Shown here in pieces: positions 1 through 12,670 of a stretch of DNA of 64,000 bases; positions within the stretch are counted from its first letter, which is position 1; each line of letters opens with the position of its first letter. The stretch spans positions 22,020,688-22,084,687 of the forward strand of contig OZ059895.1 of the NCBI GenBank assembly GCA_964057225.1, written 5' to 3'. The position numbers were made by a program, and so were the translations under genes. The notes under the pieces were generated by a model, which was given only the letters and a program-made list of their open reading frames with translations, was not told the origin of the DNA and searched no databases. Origin of the DNA: Auanema rhodensis. Its lineage: Eukaryota > Nematoda > Chromadorea > Rhabditida > Rhabditidae.

Positions 1-175
1 AAAGATAAAGAGATGCGGTTTTCAAAATAGATTCCCCATTTCCATATTAGTCTAAAAACAAATTTTTATTGATATTGGTGCATGGCAACCATGACTTTAA
101 AATTTACGTGAACTTTAATTTATGCTAATTAAGTGTACACATGATGTGCACTTGGTATGTAACTCGCTTCACGTC
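1..175 (+). repeat. P-type monomer, 175 bp (one T lost near 28-29)
   Basis: Carries AAAATAGATTC where most copies have AAAATTAGATTC, a one-base loss. Eleven copies share it, starting at 1, 1232, 41174, 43637, 46979, 48034, 48561, 49616, 51727, 53838 and 57005. All lie in the two flanks and none in the central domain. Almost all also share CATTTCC, GGCAACC and TTTAAAA, so the group is best explained as one deletion event copied many times. It is a convenient lineage marker. Confidence 0.92.
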
Positions 176-527
176 AAAGATAAAGAGAAGAGGTTTTCAA
201 AATTAGATTCCCCATGTCAATATTAGTCTAAAAACAAATTTTTATTAATATTGGTGCATGGTAACCATGACTTTGAAATTTACGTGAACTTTAATTTATG
301 CTAATTAAGTGTACACATGATGTGCGCTTGGTATGTAACTCGCTTCACGTGAAAGATAAAGAGATGCGGTTTTCATAATTAGATTCCTCATTTCCATATT
401 AGTCTAAAAACAAATTTTTATTAATATTGGTGCATGGTAACCATGACTTTGAAATTTACGTGAACTTTAATTTATGCTAATTAAGTGTACACATGATGTG
501 CACTTGGTATGTAACTCGCTTCACGTG

Positions 528-703
528 AAAGATGAAGAGATGCGGTTTTCAAAATTAGATTCCCCATGTCCATATTAGTCTAAAAACAAATTTTTATTAA
601 TATTGGTGCATGGTAACCATGACTTTGAAATTTACGTGAACTTTAATTTATGCTAATTAAGTGTACACATGATGTGCACTTGGTATGTAACTCGCTTCAC
701 GTG
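528..703 (+). repeat. Representative 176-bp monomer (S type, near consensus)
   Basis: Reference unit for the monomer coordinates used here. Landmarks: A-rich start 1-10; CpG at 16-17; CCCC at 35-38; an A-run then T-run (AAAAACAAATTTTT) at 55-68; imperfect dyad CATGGTAACCATG at 82-94 (six-base arms around one A); CpG at 108-109; palindrome GTGTACAC at 134-141; palindrome GTGCAC at 147-152; CpG at 166-167; palindrome TTCACGTGAA across the monomer junction (169-176 plus 1-2), with a fourth CpG at 173-174. This copy has GATGAAG at the start, AAT at 72-74, CACATG at 139-144 and CACGTG at 171-176. Common variable positions: 4, 8, 41, 72, 87, 100, 128, 142, 151, 154 and 176. I see no convincing division into two related halves. 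Confidence 0.95.
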
Positions 704-1758
704 AAAGATAAAGAGATGCGGTTTTCCAAATTAGATTTCGCATGTCCATATTAGTCTAAAAACAAATTTTTATTGATATTGGTGCATGGTAACCATGACT
801 TTGAAATTTACGTGAACTTTAATTTATGCTAATTAAGTGTACACATGATGTGCACTCGGTATGTAACTCGCTTCACGTGAAAGATGAAGAGATGCGGTTT
901 TCAAAATTAGATTCCTCATGTCCATATTAGTCTAAAAACGAATTTTTATTGATATTGGTGCATGGTAACCATGACTTTGAAATTTACGTGAACTTTAATT
1001 TATGCTTATTAAGTGTACACGTGATGTGCACTTGGTATGTAACTCGCTTAACGTGAAATATAAAGGAATGCGGTTTTCAAAATTAGATTCCCCATGTCCA
1101 TATTAGTCTAAAAACAAATTTTTATTGATATTGGTGCATGGTAACCATGACTTTAAAATTTACGTGAACTTTAATTTATGCTAATTAAGTGTACACATGA
1201 TGTGCACTTGGTATGTAACTCGCTTCACGTCAAAGATAAAGAGATGCGGTTTTCAAAATAGATTCCCCATTTCCATATTAGTCTAAAAACAAATTTTTAT
1301 TGATATTGGTGCATGGCAACCATGACTTTAAAATTTACGTGAACTTTAATTTATGCTAATTAAGTGTACACATGATGTGCACTTGGTATGTAACTCGCTT
1401 CACGTCAAAGATAAAGAGAAGAGGTTTTCAAAATTAGATTCCCCATGTCAATATTAGTCTAAAAACAAATTTTTATTAATATTGGTGCATGGTAACCATG
1501 ACTTTGAAATTTACGTGAACTTTAATTTATGCTAATTAAGTGTACACATGATGTGCGCTTGGTATGTAACTCGCTTAACGTGAAATATAAAGGAATGCGG
1601 TTTTCAAAATTAGATTCCCCATGTCCATATTAGTCTAAAAACAAATTTTTATTGATATTGGTGCATGGTAACCATGACTTTAAAATTTACGTGAACTTTA
1701 ATTTATGCTAATTAAGTGTACACATGATGTGCACTTGGTATGTAACTCGCTTCACGTC

Positions 1759-2462
1759 AAAGATAAAGAGATGCGGTTTTCAAAATTAGATTCCCCATGT
1801 CCATATTAGTCTAAAAACAAATTTTTATTAATATTGGTGCATGGTAACCATGACTTTGAAATTTACGTGAAGTTTAATTTATGCTTATTAAGTGTACACG
1901 TGATGTGCACTTGGTATGTAACTCGCTTCACGTGAAATATAAAGGGATGCGGTTTTCAAAATTAGATTCCCCATGTCCATATTAGTCTAAAAACAAATTT
2001 TTATTGATATTGGTGCATGGTAACCATGACTTTGAAATTAACGTGAACTTTAATTTATGCTAATTAAGTGTACACATGATGTGCACTTGGTATGTAACTC
2101 GCTTCACGTCAAAGATAAAGAGATGCGGTTTTCAAAATTAGATTCCCCATGTCCATATTAGTCTAAAAACAAATTTTTATTAATATTGGTGCATGGTAAC
2201 CATGACTTTGAAATTTACGTGAACTTTAATTTATGCTAATTAAGTGTACACGTGATGTGCACTTGGTATTTAACTCGCTTCACGTGAAAGATAAAGAGAT
2301 GCGGTTTTCAAAATTAGATTCCCCATGTCCATATTAGTCTAAACACAAATTTTTATTGATATTGGTGCATGGTAACCATGACTTTGAAATTTACGTGAAC
2401 TTTAATTTATGCTAATTAAGTGTACACGTGATGTGCTCTTGGTATGTAACTCGCTTCACGTG
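1759..2462 (+). repeat. Four-monomer cassette a-b-c-d (704 bp), first of five full copies
   Basis: Monomer a (1759) has GTGAAGTTTAATT and CTTATTAAG. Monomer b (1935) has AAATATAAAGGG and AAATTAACGTG. Monomer c (2111) has CACGTG at 139-144 and GGTATTTAACTC. Monomer d (2287) has CTAAACACAAAT and GTGCTCTTGG. The complete order recurs at 3343, 7919, 10383 and 11791, and b-c-d-like triplets occur at 55069 and 58236. In the first, fourth and fifth copies an e monomer (CATTTCC, GTCAAAAAAC, GGCAACC) follows d. Confidence 0.88.
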
Positions 2463-4398
2463 AAAGATAAAGAGATGCGGTTTTCAAAATTAGATTCCCC
2501 ATTTCCATATTAGTCAAAAAACAAATTTTTATTGATATTGGTGCATGGCAACCATGACTTTAAAATTTACGTGAACTTTAATTTATGCTAATTAAGTGTA
2601 CACGTGATGTGCACTTGGTATGTAACTCGCTTCACGTGAAATATAAAGGGATGCGGTTTTCAAAATTAGATTCCCCATGTCCATATTAGTCTAAAAACAA
2701 ATTTTTATTAATATTGGTGCATGGTAACCATGACTTTGAAATTTACGTGAAGTTTAATTTATGCTTATTAAGTGTACACGTGATGTGCACTTGGTATGTA
2801 ACTCGCTTCACGTGAAATATAAAGGGATGCGGTTTTCAAAATTAGATTCCCCATGTCCATATTAGTCTAAAAACAAATTTTTATTGATATTGGTGCATGG
2901 TAACCATGACTTTGAAATTAACGTGAACTTTAATTTATGCTAATTAAGTGTACACATGATGTGCACTTGGTATGTAACTCGCTTCACGTCAAAGATAAAG
3001 AGATGCGGTTTTCAAAATTAGATTCCCCATGTCCATATTAGTCTAAAAACAAATTTTTATTAATATTGGTGCATGGTAACCATGACTTTGAAATTTACGT
3101 GAACTTTAATTTATGCTAATTAAGTGTACACGTGATGTGCACTTGGTATTTAACTCGCTTCACGTGAAAGATAAAGAGATGCGGTTTTCAAAATTAGATT
3201 CCCCATGTCCATATTAGTCTAAAAACAAATTTTTATTGATATTGGTGCATGGTAACCATGACTTTAAAATTTACGTGAACTTTAATTTATGCTAATTAAG
3301 TGTACACATGATGTGCACTTGGTATGTAACTCGCTTCACGTCAAAGATAAAGAGATGCGGTTTTCAAAATTAGATTCCCCATGTCCATATTAGTCTAAAA
3401 ACAAATTTTTATTAATATTGGTGCATGGTAACCATGACTTTGAAATTTACGTGAAGTTTAATTTATGCTTATTAAGTGTACACGTGATGTGCACTTGGTA
3501 TGTAACTCGCTTCACGTGAAATATAAAGGGATGCGGTTTTCAAAATTAGATTCCCCATGTCCATATTAGTCTAAAAACAAATTTTTATTGATATTGGTGC
3601 ATGGTAACCATGACTTTGAAATTAACGTGAACTTTAATTTATGCTAATTAAGTGTACACATGATGTGCACTTGGTATGTAACTCGCTTCACGTCAAAGAT
3701 AAAGAGATGCGGTTTTCAAAATTAGATTCCCCATGTCCATATTAGTCTAAAAACAAATTTTTATTAATATTGGTGCATGGTAACCATGACTTTGAAATTT
3801 ACGTGAACTTTAATTTATGCTAATTAAGTGTACACGTGATGTGCACTTGGTATTTAACTCGCTTCACGTGAAAGATAAAGAGATGCGGTTTTCAAAATTA
3901 GATTCCCCATGTCCATATTAGTCTAAACACAAATTTTTATTGATATTGGTGCATGGTAACCATGACTTTGAAATTTACGTGAACTTTAATTTATGCTAAT
4001 TAAGTGTACACGTGATGTGCTCTTGGTATGTAACTCGCTTCACGTGAAAGATAAAGAGATGCGGTTTTCAAAATTAGATTCCCCATGTCCATATTAGTCT
4101 AAACACAAATTTTTATTGATATTGGTGCATGGTAACCATGACTTTGAAATTTACGTGAACTTTAATTTATGCTAATTAAGTGTACACGTGATGTGCTCTT
4201 GGTATGTAACTCGCTTCACGTGAAAGATAAAGAGATGCGGTTTTCAAAATTAGATTCCCCATTTCCATATTAGTCAAAAAACAAATTTTTATTGATATTG
4301 GTGCATGGCAACCATGACTTTAAAATTTACGTGAACTTTAATTTATGCTAATTAAGTGTACACATGATGTGCACTTGGTATGTAACTCGCTTCACGTG
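2463..4398 (+). repeat. Eleven-monomer block collinear with 11087-12670
   Basis: Order: e, a-like, b, c, a taaaa-type monomer, a, b, c, d, d again, e. The d monomer is present twice in a row (3871 and 4047, both with GTGCTCTTGG), which looks like a one-monomer tandem duplication. Offset to the partner block is 49 monomers at 2463-2990, 48 at 3167-4046 and 47 at 4223, so two single-monomer length changes separate the copies. Confidence 0.87.
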
Positions 4399-6510
4399 AA
4401 AGATGAAGAGATGCGGTTTTCAAAATTAGATTCCCCATGTCCATATTAGTCTAAAAACAAATTTTTATTAATATTGGTGCATGGTAACCATGACTTTGAA
4501 ATTTACGTGAACTTTAATTTATGCTAATTAAGTGTACACATGATGTGCACTTGGTATGTAACTCGCTTCACGTGAAAGATAAAGAGATGCGGTTTTCCAA
4601 ATTAGATTTCGCATGTCCATATTAGTCTAAAAACAAATTTTTATTGATATTGGTGCATGGTAACCATGACTTTGAAATTTACGTGAACTTTAATTTATGC
4701 TAATTAAGTGTACACATGATGTGCACTCGGTATGTAACTCGCTTCACGTGAAAGATGAAGAGATGCGGTTTTCAAAATTAGATTCCTCATGTCCATATTA
4801 GTCTAAAAACGAATTTTTATTGATATTGGTGCATGGTAACCATGACTTTGAAATTTACGTGAACTTTAATTTATGCTTATTAAGTGTACACGTGATGTGC
4901 ACTTGGTATGTAACTCGCTTAACGTGAAATATAAAGGAATGCGGTTTTCAAAATTAGATTCCCCATGTCCATATTAGTCTAAAAACAAATTTTTATTGAT
5001 ATTGGTGCATGGTAACCATGACTTTAAAATTTACGTGAACTTTAATTTATGCTAATTAAGTGTACACATGATGTGCACTTGGTATGTAACTCGCTTCACG
5101 TGAAAGATGAAGAGATGCGGTTTTCAAAATTAGATTCCCCATGTCCATATTAGTCTAAAAACAAATTTTTATTGATATTGGTGCATGGTAACCATGACTT
5201 TGAAATTTACGTGAACTTTAATTTATGCTTATTAAGTGTACACGTGATGTGCACTTGGTATGTAACTCGCTTCACGTGAAAGATAAAGAGATGCGGTTTT
5301 CCAAATTAGATTTCGCATGTCCATATTAGTCAAAAAACAAATTTTTATTGATATTGGTGCATGGCAACCATGACTTTAAAATTTACGTGAACTTTAATTT
5401 ATGCTAATTAAGTGTACACATGATGTGCACTTGGTATGTAACTCGCTTCACGTGAAAGATGAAGAGATGCGGTTTTCAAAATTAGATTCCCCATGTCCAT
5501 ATTAGTCTAAAAACAAATTTTTATTAATATTGGTGCATGGTAACCATGACTTTGAAATTTACGTGAACTTTAATTTATGCTAATTAAGTGTACACATGAT
5601 GTGCACTTGGTATGTAACTCGCTTCACGTGAAAGATAAAGAGATGCGGTTTTCCAAATTAGATTTCGCATGTCCATATTAGTCTAAAAACAAATTTTTAT
5701 TGATATTGGTGCATGGTAACCATGACTTTGAAATTTACGTGAACTTTAATTTATGCTAATTAAGTGTACACATGATGTGCACTCGGTATGTAACTCGCTT
5801 CACGTGAAAGATGAAGAGATGCGGTTTTCAAAATTAGATTCCTCATGTCCATATTAGTCTAAAAACGAATTTTTATTGATATTGGTGCATGGTAACCATG
5901 ACTTTGAAATTTACGTGAACTTTAATTTATGCTTATTAAGTGTACACGTGATGTGCACTTGGTATGTAACTCGCTTAACGTGAAATATAAAGGAATGCGG
6001 TTTTCAAAATTAGATTCCCCATGTCCATATTAGTCTAAAAACAAATTTTTATTGATATTGGTGCATGGTAACCATGACTTTAAAATTTACGTGAACTTTA
6101 ATTTATGCTAATTAAGTGTACACATGATGTGCACTTGGTATGTAACTCGCTTCACGTGAAAGATGAAGAGATGCGGTTTTCAAAATTAGATTCCCCATGT
6201 CCATATTAGTCTAAAAACAAATTTTTATTGATATTGGTGCATGGTAACCATGACTTTGAAATTTACGTGAACTTTAATTTATGCTTATTAAGTGTACACG
6301 TGATGTGCACTTGGTATGTAACTCGCTTCACGTGAAAGATAAAGAGATGCGGTTTTCCAAATTAGATTTCGCATGTCCATATTAGTCTAAAAACAAATTT
6401 TTATTGATATTGGTGCATGGTAACCATGACTTTGAAATTTACGTGAACTTTAATTTATGCTAATTAAGTGTACACATGATGTGCACTCGGTATGTAACTC
6501 GCTTCACGTG
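4399..6510 (+). repeat. Tandem six-monomer duplication (2 x 1056 bp)
   Basis: Copy 1 is 4399-5454 and copy 2 is 5455-6510. Order in each: S, T, U, V, an X monomer (GATGAAG with CTTATTAAG and CACGTG), then T. The sixth monomer differs. In copy 1 (5279) it starts as T (TTTTCCAAATTAG, GATTTCGC) but ends like an e monomer (GTCAAAAAAC, GGCAACC, TTTAAAA). In copy 2 (6335) it is a normal T. The S-T-U-V run also occurs at 7215 and 9679. Confidence 0.88.
5279..5454 (+). repeat. Chimeric monomer, T-type left end and e-type right end
   Basis: Bases to about 5318 match T monomers such as 4575 (TTTTCCAAATTAG, GATTTCGCATG). From about 5331 it matches e monomers such as 4223 (GTCAAAAAAC, GATATT, GGCAACC, TTTAAAA). 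The switch is inside monomer positions 40-52 and keeps the length at 176 bp, as expected of an in-register crossover or gene conversion between two variants. Confidence 0.82.
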
Positions 6511-9500
6511 AAAGATGAAGAGATGCGGTTTTCAAAATTAGATTCCTCATGTCCATATTAGTCTAAAAACGAATTTTTATTGATATTGGTGCATGGTAAC
6601 CATGACTTTGAAATTTACGTGAACTTTAATTTATGCTTATTAAGTGTACACGTGATGTGCACTTGGTATGTAACTCGCTTAACGTGAAATATAAAGGAAT
6701 GCGGTTTTCAAAATTAGATTCCCCATGTCCATATTAGTCTAAAAACAAATTTTTATTGATATTGGTGCATGGTAACCATGACTTTAAAATTTACGTGAAC
6801 TTTAATTTATGCTAATTAAGTGTACACATGAAGTGCACTTGGTATGTAACTCGCTTCACGTCAAAGATAAAGAGATGCGGTTTTCAAAATTAGATTCCCC
6901 ATGTCCATATTAGTCTAAAAACAAATTTTTATTAATATTGGTGCATGGTAACCATGACTTTGAAATTTACGTGAAGTTTAATTTATGCTTATTAAGTGTA
7001 CACGTGATGTGCACTTGGTATGTAACTCGCTTCACGTGAAATATAAAGGGATGCGGTTTTCAAAATTAGATTCCCCATGTCCATATTAGTCTAAAAACAA
7101 ATTTTTATTGATATTGGTGCATGGTAACCATGACTTTGAAATTTACGTGAACTTTAATTTATGCTAATTAAGTGTACACATGATGTGCACTTGGTATGTA
7201 ACTCGCTTCACGTGAAAGATGAAGAGATGCGGTTTTCAAAATTAGATTCCCCATGTCCATATTAGTCTAAAAACAAATTTTTATTAATATTGGTGCATGG
7301 TAACCATGACTTTGAAATTTACGTGAACTTTAATTTATGCTAATTAAGTGTACACATGATGTGCACTTGGTATGTAACTCGCTTCACGTGAAAGATAAAG
7401 AGATGCGGTTTTCCAAATTAGATTTCGCATGTCCATATTAGTCTAAAAACAAATTTTTATTGATATTGGTGCATGGTAACCATGACTTTGAAATTTACGT
7501 GAACTTTAATTTATGCTAATTAAGTGTACACATGATGTGCACTCGGTATGTAACTCGCTTCACGTGAAAGATGAAGAGATGCGGTTTTCAAAATTAGATT
7601 CCTCATGTCCATATTAGTCTAAAAACGAATTTTTATTGATATTGGTGCATGGTAACCATGACTTTGAAATTTACGTGAACTTTAATTTATGCTTATTAAG
7701 TGTACACGTGATGTGCACTTGGTATGTAACTCGCTTAACGTGAAATATAAAGGAATGCGGTTTTCAAAATTAGATTCCCCATGTCCATATTAGTCTAAAA
7801 ACAAATTTTTATTGATATTGGTGCATGGTAACCATGACTTTAAAATTTACGTGAACTTTAATTTATGCTAATTAAGTGTACACATGATGTGCACTTGGTA
7901 TGTAACTCGCTTCACGTCAAAGATAAAGAGATGCGGTTTTCAAAATTAGATTCCCCATGTCCATATTAGTCTAAAAACAAATTTTTATTAATATTGGTGC
8001 ATGGTAACCATGACTTTGAAATTTACGTGAAGTTTAATTTATGCTTATTAAGTGTACACGTGATGTGCACTTGGTATGTAACTCGCTTCACGTGAAATAT
8101 AAAGGGATGCGGTTTTCAAAATTAGATTCCCCATGTCCATATTAGTCTAAAAACAAATTTTTATTGATATTGGTGCATGGTAACCATGACTTTGAAATTA
8201 ACGTGAACTTTAATTTATGCTAATTAAGTGTACACATGATGTGCACTTGGTATGTAACTCGCTTCACGTCAAAGATAAAGAGATGCGGTTTTCAAAATTA
8301 GATTCCCCATGTCCATATTAGTCTAAAAACAAATTTTTATTAATATTGGTGCATGGTAACCATGACTTTGAAATTTACGTGAACTTTAATTTATGCTAAT
8401 TAAGTGTACACGTGATGTGCACTTGGTATTTAACTCGCTTCACGTGAAAGATAAAGAGATGCGGTTTTCAAAATTAGATTCCCCATGTCCATATTAGTCT
8501 AAACACAAATTTTTATTGATATTGGTGCATGGTAACCATGACTTTGAAATTTACGTGAACTTTAATTTATGCTAATTAAGTGTACACGTGATGTGCTCTT
8601 GGTATGTAACTCGCTTCACGTGAAAGATAAAGAGATGCGGTTTTCAAAATTAGATTCCCCATGTCCATATTAGTCTAAAAACAAATTTTTATTAATATTG
8701 GTGCATGGTAACCATGACTTTGAAATTTACGTGAAGTTTAATTTATGCTTATTAAGTGTACACGTGATGTGCACTTGGTATGTAACTCGCTTCACGTGAA
8801 AGATAAAGAGATGCGGTTTTCCAAATTAGATTTCGCATGTCCATATTAGTCTAAAAACAAATTTTTATTGATATTGGTGCATGGTAACCATGACTTTGAA
8901 ATTTACGTGAACTTTAATTTATGCTAATTAAGTGTACACATGATGTGCACTCGGTATGTAACTCGCTTCACGTGAAAGATGAAGAGATGCGGTTTTCAAA
9001 ATTAGATTCCTCATGTCCATATTAGTCTAAAAACGAATTTTTATTGATATTGGTGCATGGTAACCATGACTTTGAAATTTACGTGAACTTTAATTTATGC
9101 TTATTAAGTGTACACGTGATGTGCACTTGGTATGTAACTCGCTTAACGTGAAATATAAAGGAATGCGGTTTTCAAAATTAGATTCCCCATGTCCATATTA
9201 GTCTAAAAACAAATTTTTATTGATATTGGTGCATGGTAACCATGACTTTAAAATTTACGTGAACTTTAATTTATGCTAATTAAGTGTACACATGATGTGC
9301 ACTTGGTATGTAACTCGCTTCACGTCAAAGATAAAGAGATGCGGTTTTCAAAATTAGATTCCCCATGTCCATATTAGTCTAAAAACAAATTTTTATTAAT
9401 ATTGGTGCATGGTAACCATGACTTTGAAATTTACGTGAAGTTTAATTTATGCTTATTAAGTGTACACGTGATGTGCACTTGGTATGTAACTCGCTTCACG

Positions 9501-11262
9501 TGAAATATAAAGGGATGCGGTTTTCAAAATTAGATTCCCCATGTCCATATTAGTCTAAAAACAAATTTTTATTGATATTGGTGCATGGTAACCATGACTT
9601 TGAAATTTACGTGAACTTTAATTTATGCTAATTAAGTGTACACATGATGTGCACTTGGTATGTAACTCGCTTCACGTGAAAGATGAAGAGATGCGGTTTT
9701 CAAAATTAGATTCCCCATGTCCATATTAGTCTAAAAACAAATTTTTATTAATATTGGTGCATGGTAACCATGACTTTGAAATTTACGTGAACTTTAATTT
9801 ATGCTAATTAAGTGTACACATGATGTGCACTTGGTATGTAACTCGCTTCACGTGAAAGATAAAGAGATGCGGTTTTCCAAATTAGATTTCGCATGTCCAT
9901 ATTAGTCTAAAAACAAATTTTTATTGATATTGGTGCATGGTAACCATGACTTTGAAATTTACGTGAACTTTAATTTATGCTAATTAAGTGTACACATGAT
10001 GTGCACTCGGTATGTAACTCGCTTCACGTGAAAGATGAAGAGATGCGGTTTTCAAAATTAGATTCCTCATGTCCATATTAGTCTAAAAACGAATTTTTAT
10101 TGATATTGGTGCATGGTAACCATGACTTTGAAATTTACGTGAACTTTAATTTATGCTTATTAAGTGTACACGTGATGTGCACTTGGTATGTAACTCGCTT
10201 AACGTGAAATATAAAGGAATGCGGTTTTCAAAATTAGATTCCCCATGTCCATATTAGTCTAAAAACAAATTTTTATTGATATTGGTGCATGGTAACCATG
10301 ACTTTAAAATTTACGTGAACTTTAATTTATGCTAATTAAGTGTACACATGATGTGCACTTGGTATGTAACTCGCTTCACGTCAAAGATAAAGAGATGCGG
10401 TTTTCAAAATTAGATTCCCCATGTCCATATTAGTCTAAAAACAAATTTTTATTAATATTGGTGCATGGTAACCATGACTTTGAAATTTACGTGAAGTTTA
10501 ATTTATGCTTATTAAGTGTACACGTGATGTGCACTTGGTATGTAACTCGCTTCACGTGAAATATAAAGGGATGCGGTTTTCAAAATTAGATTCCCCATGT
10601 CCATATTAGTCTAAAAACAAATTTTTATTGATATTGGTGCATGGTAACCATGACTTTGAAATTAACGTGAACTTTAATTTATGCTAATTAAGTGTACACA
10701 TGATGTGCACTTGGTATGTAACTCGCTTCACGTCAAAGATAAAGAGATGCGGTTTTCAAAATTAGATTCCCCATGTCCATATTAGTCTAAAAACAAATTT
10801 TTATTAATATTGGTGCATGGTAACCATGACTTTGAAATTTACGTGAACTTTAATTTATGCTAATTAAGTGTACACGTGATGTGCACTTGGTATTTAACTC
10901 GCTTCACGTGAAAGATAAAGAGATGCGGTTTTCAAAATTAGATTCCCCATGTCCATATTAGTCTAAACACAAATTTTTATTGATATTGGTGCATGGTAAC
11001 CATGACTTTGAAATTTACGTGAACTTTAATTTATGCTAATTAAGTGTACACGTGATGTGCTCTTGGTATGTAACTCGCTTCACGTGAAAGATAAAGAGAT
11101 GCGGTTTTCAAAATTAGATTCCCCATTTCCATATTAGTCAAAAAACAAATTTTTATTGATATTGGTGCATGGCAACCATGACTTTAAAATTTACGTGAAC
11201 TTTAATTTATGCTAATTAAGTGTACACGTGATGTGCACTTGGTATGTAACTCGCTTCACGTG
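6335..11262 (+). repeat. Tandem 14-monomer duplication (2 x 2464 bp)
   Basis: Copy 1 is 6335-8798 and copy 2 is 8799-11262. Both run T, U, V, a-like, GGG monomer, S, T, U, V, a, b, c, d, then a last monomer. Offset is 2464 bp throughout: V 6687/9151, S 7215/9679, d marker GTGCTCTTGG near 8597/11061. The last monomer differs: 8623 ends as an a type (GTGAAGTTTAATT, CTTATTAAG), while 11087 is an e type (CATTTCC, GTCAAAAAAC). A private change in copy 1 is ATGAAGTGCAC near 6828 against ATGATGTGCAC. Confidence 0.9.
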
Positions 11263-12670
11263 AAATATAAAGGGATGCGGTTTTCAAAATTAGATTCCCC
11301 ATGTCCATATTAGTCTAAAAACAAATTTTTATTAATATTGGTGCATGGTAACCATGACTTTGAAATTTACGTGAAGTTTAATTTATGCTTATTAAGTGTA
11401 CACGTGATGTGCACTTGGTATGTAACTCGCTTCACGTGAAATATAAAGGGATGCGGTTTTCAAAATTAGATTCCCCATGTCCATATTAGTCTAAAAACAA
11501 ATTTTTATTGATATTGGTGCATGGTAACCATGACTTTGAAATTAACGTGAACTTTAATTTATGCTAATTAAGTGTACACGTGATGTGCACTTGGTATTTA
11601 ACTCGCTTCACGTGAAAGATAAAGAGATGCGGTTTTCAAAATTAGATTCCCCATGTCCATATTAGTCTAAAAACAAATTTTTATTGATATTGGTGCATGG
11701 TAACCATGACTTTAAAATTTACGTGAACTTTAATTTATGCTAATTAAGTGTACACATGATGTGCACTTGGTATGTAACTCGCTTCACGTCAAAGATAAAG
11801 AGATGCGGTTTTCAAAATTAGATTCCCCATGTCCATATTAGTCTAAAAACAAATTTTTATTAATATTGGTGCATGGTAACCATGACTTTGAAATTTACGT
11901 GAAGTTTAATTTATGCTTATTAAGTGTACACGTGATGTGCACTTGGTATGTAACTCGCTTCACGTGAAATATAAAGGGATGCGGTTTTCAAAATTAGATT
12001 CCCCATGTCCATATTAGTCTAAAAACAAATTTTTATTGATATTGGTGCATGGTAACCATGACTTTGAAATTAACGTGAACTTTAATTTATGCTAATTAAG
12101 TGTACACATGATGTGCACTTGGTATGTAACTCGCTTCACGTCAAAGATAAAGAGATGCGGTTTTCAAAATTAGATTCCCCATGTCCATATTAGTCTAAAA
12201 ACAAATTTTTATTAATATTGGTGCATGGTAACCATGACTTTGAAATTTACGTGAACTTTAATTTATGCTAATTAAGTGTACACGTGATGTGCACTTGGTA
12301 TTTAACTCGCTTCACGTGAAAGATAAAGAGATGCGGTTTTCAAAATTAGATTCCCCATGTCCATATTAGTCTAAACACAAATTTTTATTGATATTGGTGC
12401 ATGGTAACCATGACTTTGAAATTTACGTGAACTTTAATTTATGCTAATTAAGTGTACACGTGATGTGCTCTTGGTATGTAACTCGCTTCACGTGAAAGAT
12501 AAAGAGATGCGGTTTTCAAAATTAGATTCCCCATTTCCATATTAGTCAAAAAACAAATTTTTATTGATATTGGTGCATGGCAACCATGACTTTAAAATTT
12601 ACGTGAACTTTAATTTATGCTAATTAAGTGTACACATGATGTGCACTTGGTATGTAACTCGCTTCACGTC
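11087..12670 (+). repeat. Nine-monomer block, rearranged copy of 2463-4398
   Basis: Same variant order as 2463-4398 but two monomers shorter. Monomer 11439 begins as b (AAATATAAAGGG, AAATTAACGTG, as in 2815) and ends as c (CACGTG, GGTATTTAACTC, as in 2991), so one whole monomer was removed by a b/c fusion. The second d monomer of the other copy is absent here. All remaining monomers match in order. Confidence 0.87.
11439..11614 (+). repeat. Chimeric b/c monomer marking a one-monomer deletion
   Basis: The left part matches the b monomer at 2815 and the right part matches the c monomer at 2991. Fusion of neighbouring units in register removes exactly 176 bp and changes the offset to the sister block from 49 to 48 monomers. 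The breakpoint lies after the AAATTAACGTG variant (about 11542) and before CACGTG (about 11577). Confidence 0.85.

Larger units (their letters stand above)
1..1231 (+). repeat. Seven-monomer block P-Q-R-S-T-U-V
   Basis: Starts 1, 176, 352, 528, 704, 880, 1056. P has a one-base deletion (AAAATAGATTC) and CATTTCC. Q has AGAAGAGG and GTCAATATT. R has CATAATTAG and CCTCATTTCC. S is near consensus with GATGAAG. T has TTTTCCAAATTAG, GATTTCGCATG and ACTCGG. U has CCTCATGTCC, AACGAAT and CTTATTAAG. V has AAATATAAAGGAATG. P and Q recur at 1232-1582 and are followed directly by a V monomer (1583), so R to U are missing there. The same P-to-U order reappears in flank C at 49616, 51727, 53838 and 57005, and part of it at 45219. 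Confidence 0.9.

Noticed and set aside
704-879. CENP-B box in T-type monomers (TTCG in GATTTCGCATG)
   Set aside because: Only the TTCG part is present. The required downstream A and CGGG are absent, and most monomers lack even TTCG.
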